DNA from: Algoriphagus sp.
GTDB lineage: Bacteria; Bacteroidota; Bacteroidia; Cytophagales; Cyclobacteriaceae
Length of the DNA: 64,000 bases
Reading direction: 5' to 3'
Assembly: GCA_029945945.1 (NCBI GenBank)
Contig: JAQSDM010000011.1
Location: 512,069-576,068 of the forward strand
Part shown: piece by piece, positions 27,637 to 35,797 of the stretch
How positions within the stretch are numbered: position 1 is the stretch's first letter
How the letters are laid out: each line of letters starts with the position of its first letter
Translations under genes and position numbers: made by a program
Notes under the pieces: model-generated
Seen by the model: the letters and a program-made list of their open reading frames with translations, nothing else
Told to the model about the DNA's origin: nothing
Database searches by the model: none

Positions 27637-28704
27637 ATGAGTTTAAAAGCATTCATTTTATTGGCAATATTCTCTGCTACTACAATTTGCGGCATGGCAC
27701 AGGACAGCGGTACAGTTTATTCCCAAAACAAAGAAGCCAATTCTTATTACAGCAAAGCTCTTGATTACATAAAAATCGGCAACCCGAGAAATGGCGGTTC
27801 GGTTGATAGCCTACTGAAAGCAGTTGATTTGTTAGAAATGGCAGTAAAAGCAGACCCACGTTTTGTAACTGCCTACATTGAGTTGTGCAAGACGTACTGG
27901 CTATTTGATTTTTCATACCCTGATTTCCCTACATATAACAGTAGTGCGGTGGTTATTTTACCAAAGGCAAAAGCCTCAATTTTGAAGGCATTAGAAATTG
28001 ACAGCACGTCTTCGGAGGCATACTCGCAATTGGCAAGAATGAACAAGAATTATGAATACAACTGGGATGAGGCCTTGAAAAATTATGCAAAAGCAATTAA
28101 GTATGATTCAACCAATGCAAGTAATTATGCTTCCTATGGAGAAACACTTGCATTGAAAGGGAAGTGGGATGAAGCTCAAAAATGGATTGACATGGCAAAT
28201 AAAATAGCCCCGACTGATAGAAGTGTATTACTCACAACAGGTATTTATTATTATTGGAAAAGAGAGTATGACACAGCGACTAAATATCTTGAAAACATTA
28301 GTCCCGAAAGTTGGGGTAAAATCTTTTATTTAGGCATGGTAAATATCGCTAACAATAATGCTGAGAAAGCAGAGAAAATGTTCAGAACACTTTATCCAAA
28401 ATTTGAGCAATATGACGGAGGCTCAAAAGCACTTTTGGCTTACGCTCTTATTAAAAATGGACATATTGAGGAAGCACGAAATATATTAAAGCGTATTGAA
28501 GATTTGAACCAAGTGGTTGAATACCGTTCTGCAGTATGCTATCTAGCATTGGGTGAATACGACAAAGCCTTTGAATTGCTCAATCAATATTTTGAGAGAC
28601 AAGGTAATTGGATGATCTGGTTTAAATATGATAAAGTTTGGGACCCTATTCAGAACGATTCACGGTATAAGGACTTACTGGCCAAAATGCCATTTGTTGA
28701 ATGA
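27637..28704 (+). CDS. exported TPR-repeat protein
   Basis: A 355-residue periplasmic protein with signal 'MSLKAFILLAIFSATTICGMAQ'; the ATG at 27637 is preferred over an upstream in-frame GTG at 27610. The mature part is a run of tetratricopeptide-like helical pairs: 'DLLEMAVKADPRFVTAYIEL', 'SILKALEIDSTSSEAYSQLA', 'NYAKAIKYDSTNASNYASYG', 'EAQKWIDMANKIAPTDRSV' and later degenerate units to 'GEYDKAFELLNQYFERQ'. TPR arrays mediate protein contacts. It follows the dioxygenase gene directly and is probably co-transcribed. No partner can be named. Confidence 0.82.
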   Translation: MSLKAFILLAIFSATTICGMAQDSGTVYSQNKEANSYYSKALDYIKIGNPRNGGSVDSLLKAVDLLEMAVKADPRFVTAYIELCKTYWLFDFSYPDFPTYNSSAVVILPKAKASILKALEIDSTSSEAYSQLARMNKNYEYNWDEALKNYAKAIKYDSTNASNYASYGETLALKGKWDEAQKWIDMANKIAPTDRSVLLTTGIYYYWKREYDTATKYLENISPESWGKIFYLGMVNIANNNAEKAEKMFRTLYPKFEQYDGGSKALLAYALIKNGHIEEARNILKRIEDLNQVVEYRSAVCYLALGEYDKAFELLNQYFERQGNWMIWFKYDKVWDPIQNDSRYKDLLAKMPFVE

Positions 28705-28829
28705 TTTATCAGAATTCAAGTAACAGTGACAGGTATCTGTTGATATGGCAAAGAGAGGAGGGAAAAGGGAAAATACTTCTAGACATCTGGTTTGCAGATA
28801 AATAGAAATAAATCAAAGAGTCCTAAACC

Positions 28830-29723
28830 ATGCAAAAAACAGCCATATACCTGATCCTCATTTTTTCAATCTTCCTATCCTCTTGCTCCAAAAAGCTGAC
28901 GAGCATTCAGGACCTATCGACTGAACAACAAACTGCTGCTTACAAAGTGGTGAAGGATGTTTCCTACGGTTCTGATGCGGAACAGGTGATGGATATCTAC
29001 CTGTCCCAAAAGGCAAAATCCTTTGGTAAGCGAAACTATACCGTTGTATTCCTTCATGGAGGAGGCTATTACTTCAGCGACAAAAGTCAGGAGGAAAGAT
29101 ACATTGAACCTTACCTGAGGAAGGGACTGAATGTTATCAATTTGAATTACCGACTCAAAAGAGGGATTCCTTTGGCGATGGGCGATCTGACAACTGCCTT
29201 AAATTTTCTCAAAACCAATAATGCTGACTATGGATTGAATTTGGACAATGTGATTGTGACCGGTTTTTCTGCCGGAGCACACATTGCCACCAATGTTGGC
29301 TTAGCCCAAAACAATCCCGAATATCCCAATCGGCTCAATAAAGGCATTACGATCAAAGGCATCATCAATTTTTCGGGTCCTGTAGATGGATTGGATGTGG
29401 TGGAAAGGATCTTTACCGAGCACCAAAATGAACAGTACCAGGCAGTGGGAAAAGCGCTGTTCTCACCTGAGGAATATGAGTCAAAAGAGAACCTCGCTAA
29501 ACTTGAACCGATCACTTACTTTGACGCCAATGATCCTCCGGTTTTTTTATGGCACGGAGGTCAGGATGATCAGATTCCGCCCGTGACTTTTGAGCAGTTT
29601 GTTCCCCTGCTGAGAAAGGATAAAGACTTCCGGATTTTTATCCCTGAGGCAAAACACAGCCCGACAAAGGAGGAACTTGAAAAGGCTTACATTGAAGTAT
29701 TTAGGTTTTTGGATGAATTATAA
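28830..29723 (+). CDS. lipoprotein alpha/beta-hydrolase (esterase-like)
   Basis: A 297-residue lipoprotein (signal MQKTAIYLILIFSIFLSSC). Hormone-sensitive-lipase/BD-FAE-like alpha/beta-hydrolase: oxyanion block 'VVFLHGGGYYFSDKS', nucleophile Ser147 in 'VTGFSAGAHIATN', Asp in 'WHGGQDDQIPP' and His in 'PEAKHSPTKE'. Likely a carboxylesterase for acetyl or feruloyl-type esters, or a peptide-related hydrolase. It is 9 bases ahead of a P1 peptidase, which in turn overlaps a DUF885 gene, so the three form an operon of exported hydrolases. Confidence 0.87.
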   Translation: MQKTAIYLILIFSIFLSSCSKKLTSIQDLSTEQQTAAYKVVKDVSYGSDAEQVMDIYLSQKAKSFGKRNYTVVFLHGGGYYFSDKSQEERYIEPYLRKGLNVINLNYRLKRGIPLAMGDLTTALNFLKTNNADYGLNLDNVIVTGFSAGAHIATNVGLAQNNPEYPNRLNKGITIKGIINFSGPVDGLDVVERIFTEHQNEQYQAVGKALFSPEEYESKENLAKLEPITYFDANDPPVFLWHGGQDDQIPPVTFEQFVPLLRKDKDFRIFIPEAKHSPTKEELEKAYIEVFRFLDEL

Positions 29724-29732
29724 AACCACAAA

Positions 29733-30914
29733 ATGAAAAACGCAATTCTATTTCTGATTCTAACCCTTAATCTTTCATCAGCCTTCGCCCAAAAGCCGAG
29801 AGCCAGAGATTTGGGCGTTCCCTTTAATGGCACGACCGGTCAATTCAATGCCATCACCGATGTCAAAGGAGTAGAGGTCGGATACAGCACCATCATTTCA
29901 GGAAGTGGGGAAAATAGGGTGGGAAAAGGACCTGTCAGAACAGGCGTCACCGCCATTTTTCCCCGCGGAAAAGCCCAGAAATTCAGCCCTGTGTTTGCAA
30001 ACTGGTACAGTTTGAACGGAAATGGGGAAATGACCGGAACTACCTGGCTGACTGAATCCGGATTTCTGGAAACCCCGATCATGATTACCAATACCAACAG
30101 CGTGGGCGTAGTGCGCGATGCAGTCCTGAAATGGTATGTGGAAACCGATTGGTACAAAGGGGAAGATTGGTGGTACACCTATCCGGTAGTTGCGGAAACT
30201 TACGATGGGTTTCTGAATGACATTTATGGTTTTCACGTCAAAGAAGAGCATGTGCTCGAGGCCATCACCAATGCTAAATCCGGATCAATTGCTGAAGGAA
30301 ATGTAGGCGGAGGCACCGGAATGAGGTGTTTGGGATTTAAAGGCGGAACAGGAACCTCCTCAAGGATGGTCACGATCAAAGATTCCACCTACACAGTTGG
30401 TGTCTTGGTTCAGGCCAATTTTGGCAGGAAACCTTCCCTCACGATTGCCGGAGTGCCGGTGGGAAAGGAATTGATGGATACCCTGAACAATGAATTGAAA
30501 CTGCCTCCAGAGTCTTATCGAAAAGAAGGAGATGGTTCCATCATCGTGGTGGTTGCCACAGACGCCCCCTTGCTTCCCCATCAATTGAAGCGAATTGCCA
30601 ATCGGGTTCCCCTAGGAATTGGATTAACAGGAGGGATTGGAACAAATGGTTCGGGAGATATTTTTATCGCCTTTTCCACCGCCAACCCCGATGCTTTTCA
30701 GCGATCTGATTTCGCCAAAGTGGACATGCTGGCAAATGACGAAATCGATCCTTTGTTGGAAGCAACGGTTCAGTCTGTCGAAGAAGCAATCATCAATGCC
30801 ATGATCGCGGCAGAAACGATGGAAGGAATCAATGGAAATAAATCCTATGCATTGCCCCATGGATTGTTAGTGGAAGTACTCAAAAAATACAATCGCCTGA
30901 ATGAAATAAAATGA
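29733..30914 (+). CDS. P1-family aminopeptidase (DmpA-like)
   Basis: A 393-residue exported peptidase (signal up to 'SSAFAQ'). The family's blocks are all present: 'RARDLGVPFNGTTGQFNAI', 'ITDVKGVEVGYSTI', 'RTGVTAIFPRG', 'NTNSVGVVRDAV', 'EGNVGGGTGMRCLGFKGG' and 'GTGTSSR'. Enzymes of this family cleave themselves in front of the nucleophilic Ser in the last block and then act as D-/L-aminopeptidase, esterase or beta-aminopeptidase. Length is normal. It shares the ATGA overlap with the following DUF885 gene. The combination with D-aminoacylase-like and amidase genes suggests unusual (D-, beta- or N-acyl) peptides as substrates. Confidence 0.92.
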   Translation: MKNAILFLILTLNLSSAFAQKPRARDLGVPFNGTTGQFNAITDVKGVEVGYSTIISGSGENRVGKGPVRTGVTAIFPRGKAQKFSPVFANWYSLNGNGEMTGTTWLTESGFLETPIMITNTNSVGVVRDAVLKWYVETDWYKGEDWWYTYPVVAETYDGFLNDIYGFHVKEEHVLEAITNAKSGSIAEGNVGGGTGMRCLGFKGGTGTSSRMVTIKDSTYTVGVLVQANFGRKPSLTIAGVPVGKELMDTLNNELKLPPESYRKEGDGSIIVVVATDAPLLPHQLKRIANRVPLGIGLTGGIGTNGSGDIFIAFSTANPDAFQRSDFAKVDMLANDEIDPLLEATVQSVEEAIINAMIAAETMEGINGNKSYALPHGLLVEVLKKYNRLNEIK

Positions 30915-30991
30915 ACAAAATGGTCCAAATCCAGACTGATCGTAAGGAGGAATCCCAAAAGAGCTTTAAAATAGCATTAGCTAAAAAATGT

Positions 30992-32764
30992 ATGAAAAAC
31001 CTTATTGGAGCAATGCTCTTCGTCCTGTTGATTGCCGGATGTTCCCCTTCCAAAAAAGAAAAGGATTCGGTTGACCTCAACGGAATCTTTACGCAATTCG
31101 CGCGTGAAAATTATGCGCTCTATCCGCTACTAGCTACGCAAAATAATGTGAATGACTTCAACGATCAGCTTCCGGTAGATATTAGCGAAGAGTTTTTTGA
31201 TAAGGCAATTGCTCTAAATACCGGTTATCTCGACACACTCAATACGATTAATTACGATGGACTGACAGATTCTGAAAAATTGAGTGTGGATGTCCTAAAG
31301 TACCAATTGACCATCAAAAATGAACAACTGATCAATCGCTATGGATTTTATAAGCCTGTTGATCAATTCGTGTTCAGTTTTCCACAACGATTTGCAGTGC
31401 TCGGTTCAGGGGCAGGATTTATTCCATTCAAGGACGAAACGGATTACCGTAACTTCATTAGTCGAATGAAGGCTTTCCCGGAATGGATCGATCAGTCCAT
31501 TACTAATATGCAAAGCGGATTGGAGTTGCACTTTACCAATCCAAAGGCAAGCATGGAAAAAGTGCCGGCACAATTAAAGCCCCTGTTTGAAGCGGAAGTT
31601 GAGAACCATATTTTTTATAAGCCACTTCAGAATTTACCTGAAACCATCGATAGTGCTGCGCGGGTAAAGCTAATTACTGATTACACCGAGGCGATTGAAA
31701 CACTTATTAAACCTGCATACAAAAAACTGAACGATTTCCTTGTTGACACCTACATTCCAAACACCCGTAACTCCACCGGCTTACTCGACAACAGCAATGG
31801 AAAAGCAGAGTATGCTTTTTGGTTGAAGTATTATACCACGACAGACATTACAGCAGATGAGATTTTTGATCTGGGACTTCGTGAAGTGGCCCGCATTCGC
31901 AATGAAATGGATTCCATCAGGAAATCAACGGGCTTTAAAGGTGACTTGCCCGCATTCTTTGAATACATCAAAACTGATCCGAAATTTTTCCCCTTTAAAA
32001 CGGAGGAAGAGGTTTTGAACAGATACCGAAGTTTTGAAGAACTCATGGAACCTCAATTAAATCGCCTCTTTAATCTCCGACCTAAAGCCTCTTTTGAAGT
32101 GAAAGCCACCGAGAAATTCAGAGAAGCCGGAGCCAATGCCCAGTATATGCAGCCCTCGCGAGATGGTAAACGCCCGGGCATTTTCTACGAAACAGTGCCT
32201 GATCCATTGAAGTACAATTATTTTTCAATGGAAGGATTATTTATTCATGAAGCCATACCGGGTCATCATTACCAGGTTGCCATACAGCAGGAGGCTGATA
32301 TTCCTGAATTTAGAAAATCATATTGGACAAGTGCTTTTGGTGAAGGCTGGGCATTGTATGCTGAAAGTCTGGGAACTGATCTGGGTATGTACACCGACCC
32401 TTATCAATATATGGGCAGACTGAATAACGAAATCGAGAGAGCCGTTCGTTTAGTGGTGGATGCCGGAATGCATCACAAAGGATGGACACGGGAACAAGCC
32501 ATCGACTATGTGCTAGAGAATCAGCCCGTCTCGGAAACAGAAGCTATACAGCGCATTGAGCGATACATGGTCACACCTGGACAGGCCGTCAGCTACAAAG
32601 TAGGAGAATTAAAAATCCTTGCGTTACGTGAAAAAGCCAAGCAGCAGTTGGGGGGAAAATTTGACATTCGGGAGTTTCATGATCAGGTTTTAAAGGATGG
32701 TTCTTTACCCCTGTCCATATTGGAAAGACAAATTGACCTATGGGTTGCAAGTAAAAAACTGTAA
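30992..32764 (+). CDS. DUF885 lipoprotein, putative metallohydrolase
   Basis: 590 residues from the ATG at 30992, which begins a lipoprotein signal (MKNLIGAMLFVLLIAGC); an upstream in-frame ATG at 30911 overlaps the P1 stop by four bases and would add 27 charged residues, so translation may start there but the signal argues against it. DUF885 proteins are helical zinc-dependent hydrolases related to M32/M3-like peptidases. The motif 'HEAIPGHHYQVAIQQ' (His at 419, 423-region and 424-region) with the downstream 'GEGWALYAESLG' supplies His and Glu ligands. The substrate is thought to be short peptides. Last gene of the esterase-P1-DUF885 operon. Confidence 0.87.
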   Translation: MKNLIGAMLFVLLIAGCSPSKKEKDSVDLNGIFTQFARENYALYPLLATQNNVNDFNDQLPVDISEEFFDKAIALNTGYLDTLNTINYDGLTDSEKLSVDVLKYQLTIKNEQLINRYGFYKPVDQFVFSFPQRFAVLGSGAGFIPFKDETDYRNFISRMKAFPEWIDQSITNMQSGLELHFTNPKASMEKVPAQLKPLFEAEVENHIFYKPLQNLPETIDSAARVKLITDYTEAIETLIKPAYKKLNDFLVDTYIPNTRNSTGLLDNSNGKAEYAFWLKYYTTTDITADEIFDLGLREVARIRNEMDSIRKSTGFKGDLPAFFEYIKTDPKFFPFKTEEEVLNRYRSFEELMEPQLNRLFNLRPKASFEVKATEKFREAGANAQYMQPSRDGKRPGIFYETVPDPLKYNYFSMEGLFIHEAIPGHHYQVAIQQEADIPEFRKSYWTSAFGEGWALYAESLGTDLGMYTDPYQYMGRLNNEIERAVRLVVDAGMHHKGWTREQAIDYVLENQPVSETEAIQRIERYMVTPGQAVSYKVGELKILALREKAKQQLGGKFDIREFHDQVLKDGSLPLSILERQIDLWVASKKL

Positions 32765-33093
32765 TCTTCTGGGCGGTAAAACACCTGGCTAAAAATAGAA
32801 GAATAGGTCACTCTGCAATAAGCACAATTCATGAGAAAAGGCAGAATCATAAGCTCTGGAGTTTAGCCTCGGAGAAGATGATCAATTTCAAACTTCGTGA
32901 CCCGCTTACATGGGAAAGATGAAAAATCAGCAAGGAAAACTCCCAGGAAATCCTTGGGTTCAAGGTGCCATTGAATCTGGAAACAGAGCTGAAAGGAGAT
33001 CAATAGTTTGGTCTAGACATATTTAAAATGACTATCCTCCATTCGGACTAAAGTACTTTTAGAAATAAAAATTTAACATAGCATTTACTCAAA
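32765..33093. other. intergenic region, no gene seen
   Basis: 329 bases with no convincing ORF; short open stretches near 32920-33000 match nothing I recognise. It contains a single half-site resembling the LytTR-like element (33041-33050) just before the next gene. Confidence 0.4.
33041..33050. promoter_or_regulatory. single half-site resembling the LytTR-like element
   Basis: ATTCGGACTA, preceded by TATCCTCC; the 18-mer 33033-33050 matches 23545-23562 in 15 positions. There is no clear second half-site 21 bp away, so this is weaker than the other four sites. It lies 43 bases before the ATG at 33094. Confidence 0.3.
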
Positions 33094-33615
33094 ATGAAAA
33101 GATTAATTGATCATTCGCTGTTTGCATTGCTTCTTTCCATTACCATGAGTTGCAATCAAAACTCCCAAGATTCTTCAAAGGCCGAAACCCCCATACCGAC
33201 GGTGAGCAAAACCGAACTGGAAAATGAGGCCTGGCATATGGAAGAACTCTATTGGGAGTATGTTCAAAACATTGACACAGTTTCCTATAAAACACTCTGG
33301 CATGAGGATTTCATCGGCTATCCAAGTTTTGGGGATGGCGTTTCCGACAAAAGTAAAATCGCCAGTTGGATACTGGATTTACATAAGGATCCGGGTCTGA
33401 AATACAACTATGTCCTTCACAAAAAGGCCTCCAATGCCGTTGAGGATGTGGTAATGGTATTTTATGACACTGATTATTTCTGGACTGACAAGGACAATCA
33501 GGTAGTCCGAAAAGAGACCTATAAGTTTACACATACTTGGAAAAAAGTGGAGGGCAAATGGGTGATTTTAGGAGGCATGGCAGCGGAGAAAAATCAGTAT
33601 GCCCTTGGGGATTAA
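33094..33615 (+). CDS. NTF2/SnoaL-like lipoprotein
   Basis: 173 residues with lipobox signal 'MKRLIDHSLFALLLSITMSC'. An NTF2-like domain follows: helix 'LENEAWHMEELYWEYVQN', 'YKTLWHEDFIGYPSFGDG', 'SDKSKIASWILDLHKDPG' and strands 'VVMVFYDTDYFWTDKDN' and 'YKFTHTWKKVEGKWVILGG'. This resembles the DUF4440/SnoaL-type lipoproteins elsewhere in the window but differs in length and the pocket-lining residues. The Trp-His-Glu-Asp stretch at the pocket mouth is typical of the fold. The role is unknown; small-molecule binding is likely. Confidence 0.8.
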   Translation: MKRLIDHSLFALLLSITMSCNQNSQDSSKAETPIPTVSKTELENEAWHMEELYWEYVQNIDTVSYKTLWHEDFIGYPSFGDGVSDKSKIASWILDLHKDPGLKYNYVLHKKASNAVEDVVMVFYDTDYFWTDKDNQVVRKETYKFTHTWKKVEGKWVILGGMAAEKNQYALGD

Positions 33616-33645
33616 TAAACTAGATTTGGGTGAAAATCAAATAAA

Positions 33646-33679
33646 AACTCCCCCTTATCCAAAAGGAAAAGGAGGAGTT
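33646..33679 (-). terminator. terminator for the minus-strand propeller gene
   Basis: Arms 33646-33656 and 33669-33679 pair at 10 of 11 positions. Read on the minus strand the hairpin is followed by a T-rich tract (toward 33640). It lies downstream of the gene ending at 33726 and between convergent genes. Confidence 0.6.
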
Positions 33680-33725
33680 GGTCACCATTTTAGTTTAAAA
33701 AGCTGTTTTTTGTAATGAAAGAACC

Positions 33726-35456
33726 TCAGTATTTAGAGACTCTGTAAATCACATTCTTGCCTCCCCCTGAGACATAAATATCTCCGGATTGACCAATTGC
33801 TACGCCATCAAACCACCAGGTAGGTGGAAAGTCCGGCAAACCAGCTGCAGGAGCACTCAGTTTGAGGCCATCCACAATTTTAGTCACTTCACCGGTGGAC
33901 AAGGAAATACGGGATATTCGTGAAGCTCCTGATTCAACTACCACCAAAGTCCCGTCACTATCCCAAGCCAACCCTTCTGGATTTACAAGTCCTGATGCCA
34001 GAATGGTCGGTGCCATTGGAATATTCCCGTTGAAACCAATTTGCCAAACAATTCCTGTACCCCAATCTGCTACCCACAAAGTTTCTCCGTCTGTAGCCAG
34101 ACCGCCGGGTGCAAAAACTGTTGCATTGTCGATCGGCAGGATCATAGAATGGTCACTCGCCCAAATCACTCCTCCAAGTCCTAGATCGGAGGTTACAATT
34201 CCGCCTTTAAATCGGAGTGCATCAATCGGTGCACCTACCGGATAGCTTTCTAAGACCTGATCAGTTTGTGGATTCCAGACTTGAACCACCGCACCAAACC
34301 AAGAAGAAACGATCAGATTCTCCCCGTCGGCAGAAAGGGAGAAAGAAGTAGTCAAGTTGCCTTCGCCATTCAGTAAATCTCCTTTATAAATGTTTTCCAA
34401 CCTGCCTGTGAGTCCATTGATTTTTCGCAATCGGTATAAATCACCCACAAACAAAGCGTCCTGATTATTTGCCCCAGGTAATACTGCCAAGCCCATAGGC
34501 CCGATCATCCCTCCACCACTTACCGTGCGAGGCTGTCCACTCGGCAGAATTTCTACCACGGTTCCTAAATCCCCATTTGAGATAAATAAAGCCCCTTTGG
34601 AATCAAAGGCCAGATTGTCCAATCCTCCCTCCAAGGTGACAAAAAGCGTTTTTTCCCCCGTCGTAGTATTGACTTTAAAAACTTCACCAGACTGATCCAA
34701 GACATGAAGGACTCCTTTGGAATCAAACTTCGCAGCTGCGGGGACGGTGAAGCCACCCGAAACCACTGTCACTGTTCCATCGGTGTAAGGACTTGTGGAA
34801 GGTGGTCCTGGTAAGTCGATGTCTACTTTGACTACGATACCTCCGGCAAAAATAGGTCCATACAACATGCCGTCGGGTCCAAAGTCAAATCCATTTAAAA
34901 AGCCAAGAGGGAATGGATTTTCCGGTGTGGAAACGATGATAGGCCGCGGGGCATCAACAAGATTTGGATCAAGTTCAAACAACCCATCACCCAAGAAACA
35001 AAGCCCGACAATGAGTCGCCCGTCCTCAGAAAAGGTAATCGGGTTGACTCCGGGAGCCACAAACTGTTCAGTCACCGCACCTCCCGGAGTCCTTCGCTTT
35101 ACAAATCCAGTAAAAATATCTGTCCAATAAAGCGACCCGTCAGGGCCAAATGCCAAATCATCGGGAGTGGTCACTCCCACATTTGGTCCAAGTCGATTCA
35201 GAATCTTTCCGTTTTGACTGTTCATCACGATAATTTCCTGCCCATTTACTGATCCGATGTAAAGATTGCCATCCGGGCCAAAGTTGATCCCATTGGTTCC
35301 TTTCAAGACTGCGCCGGTCGAAATCTCTTTCACCAGGGGTTTTGAATTCTTTTTGTTGTTAGCCCCCAGAGGAATAAACTCATTGTATTCATGGCATGCT
35401 GAAATTGCCAGAAGCAAGGCCAAGGTTGCTAAAATTGAAAACAGTTTTCGTCTCAT
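33726..35456 (-). CDS. NHL/SMP-30-like beta-propeller lipoprotein
   Basis: A 576-residue lipoprotein (signal MRRKLFSILATLALLLAISAC). The whole mature protein consists of beta-propeller blades of the 'FGPDGNLYIGS' kind: 'NGINFGPDGNLYIGSVNGQ', 'DDLAFGPDGSLYWTDIFTG', 'GFDFGPDGMLYGPIFAGG', 'NLAFDSKGALFISNGDLG' and 'GLAWDSDGTLVVVESGASR'. There are about 10-12 repeats, enough for two propellers or one large one. Related NHL/SMP-30 proteins bind ligands or hydrolyse lactones; the calcium-site residues of gluconolactonase are not identifiable here. Surface-exposed ligand binding is the safest guess. Monocistronic. Confidence 0.82.
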   Translation of the reverse strand: MRRKLFSILATLALLLAISACHEYNEFIPLGANNKKNSKPLVKEISTGAVLKGTNGINFGPDGNLYIGSVNGQEIIVMNSQNGKILNRLGPNVGVTTPDDLAFGPDGSLYWTDIFTGFVKRRTPGGAVTEQFVAPGVNPITFSEDGRLIVGLCFLGDGLFELDPNLVDAPRPIIVSTPENPFPLGFLNGFDFGPDGMLYGPIFAGGIVVKVDIDLPGPPSTSPYTDGTVTVVSGGFTVPAAAKFDSKGVLHVLDQSGEVFKVNTTTGEKTLFVTLEGGLDNLAFDSKGALFISNGDLGTVVEILPSGQPRTVSGGGMIGPMGLAVLPGANNQDALFVGDLYRLRKINGLTGRLENIYKGDLLNGEGNLTTSFSLSADGENLIVSSWFGAVVQVWNPQTDQVLESYPVGAPIDALRFKGGIVTSDLGLGGVIWASDHSMILPIDNATVFAPGGLATDGETLWVADWGTGIVWQIGFNGNIPMAPTILASGLVNPEGLAWDSDGTLVVVESGASRISRISLSTGEVTKIVDGLKLSAPAAGLPDFPPTWWFDGVAIGQSGDIYVSGGGKNVIYRVSKY

Positions 35457-35797
35457 GTTTCTTTGATTTTATTGGTTAAAGAATTTAGTTATAAAAAGAT
35501 TGGACACTTACTATCAATAAGTTAAAAAATAAAACCTTATTACCTGCACAGGTTACATGAGAGAAAACATGTTCTAATGAAGGAAAAACCATGATATTTT
35601 ACTTCGGAAAATAATTCAATTCATTGGGGAAAAAATTCAAGTTGTTCGTCCATGAATTTGAAAATCTGGCAAAAAAAAATCTTTTTTTGGATCCTGGATA
35701 TTTTCATCAAAAACCCAAATCAAATTGAAATACTGGCATTTCTGATTAAGTTGAATAGGAAAAAAATCCCTCATAATCCTTAAATACAACTGTAGAC
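35457..35797. other. AT-rich divergent promoter region
   Basis: 341 bases between the propeller and sulfatase genes. No ORF. It holds one copy of the repeated 21-bp-period element (35623-35653) 144 bases before the sulfatase ATG. Confidence 0.5.
35623..35653. promoter_or_regulatory. putative LytTR-type operator, site 2
   Basis: Half-sites ATTGGGGAAA (35623-35632) and GTTCGTCCAT (35644-35653) start 21 bp apart, with TTCAATTCATT at 35615-35625 just before, exactly as in site 1 (gap-free offset of 12,091 bp). Located between the propeller lipoprotein and the third sulfatase gene. Confidence 0.5.
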
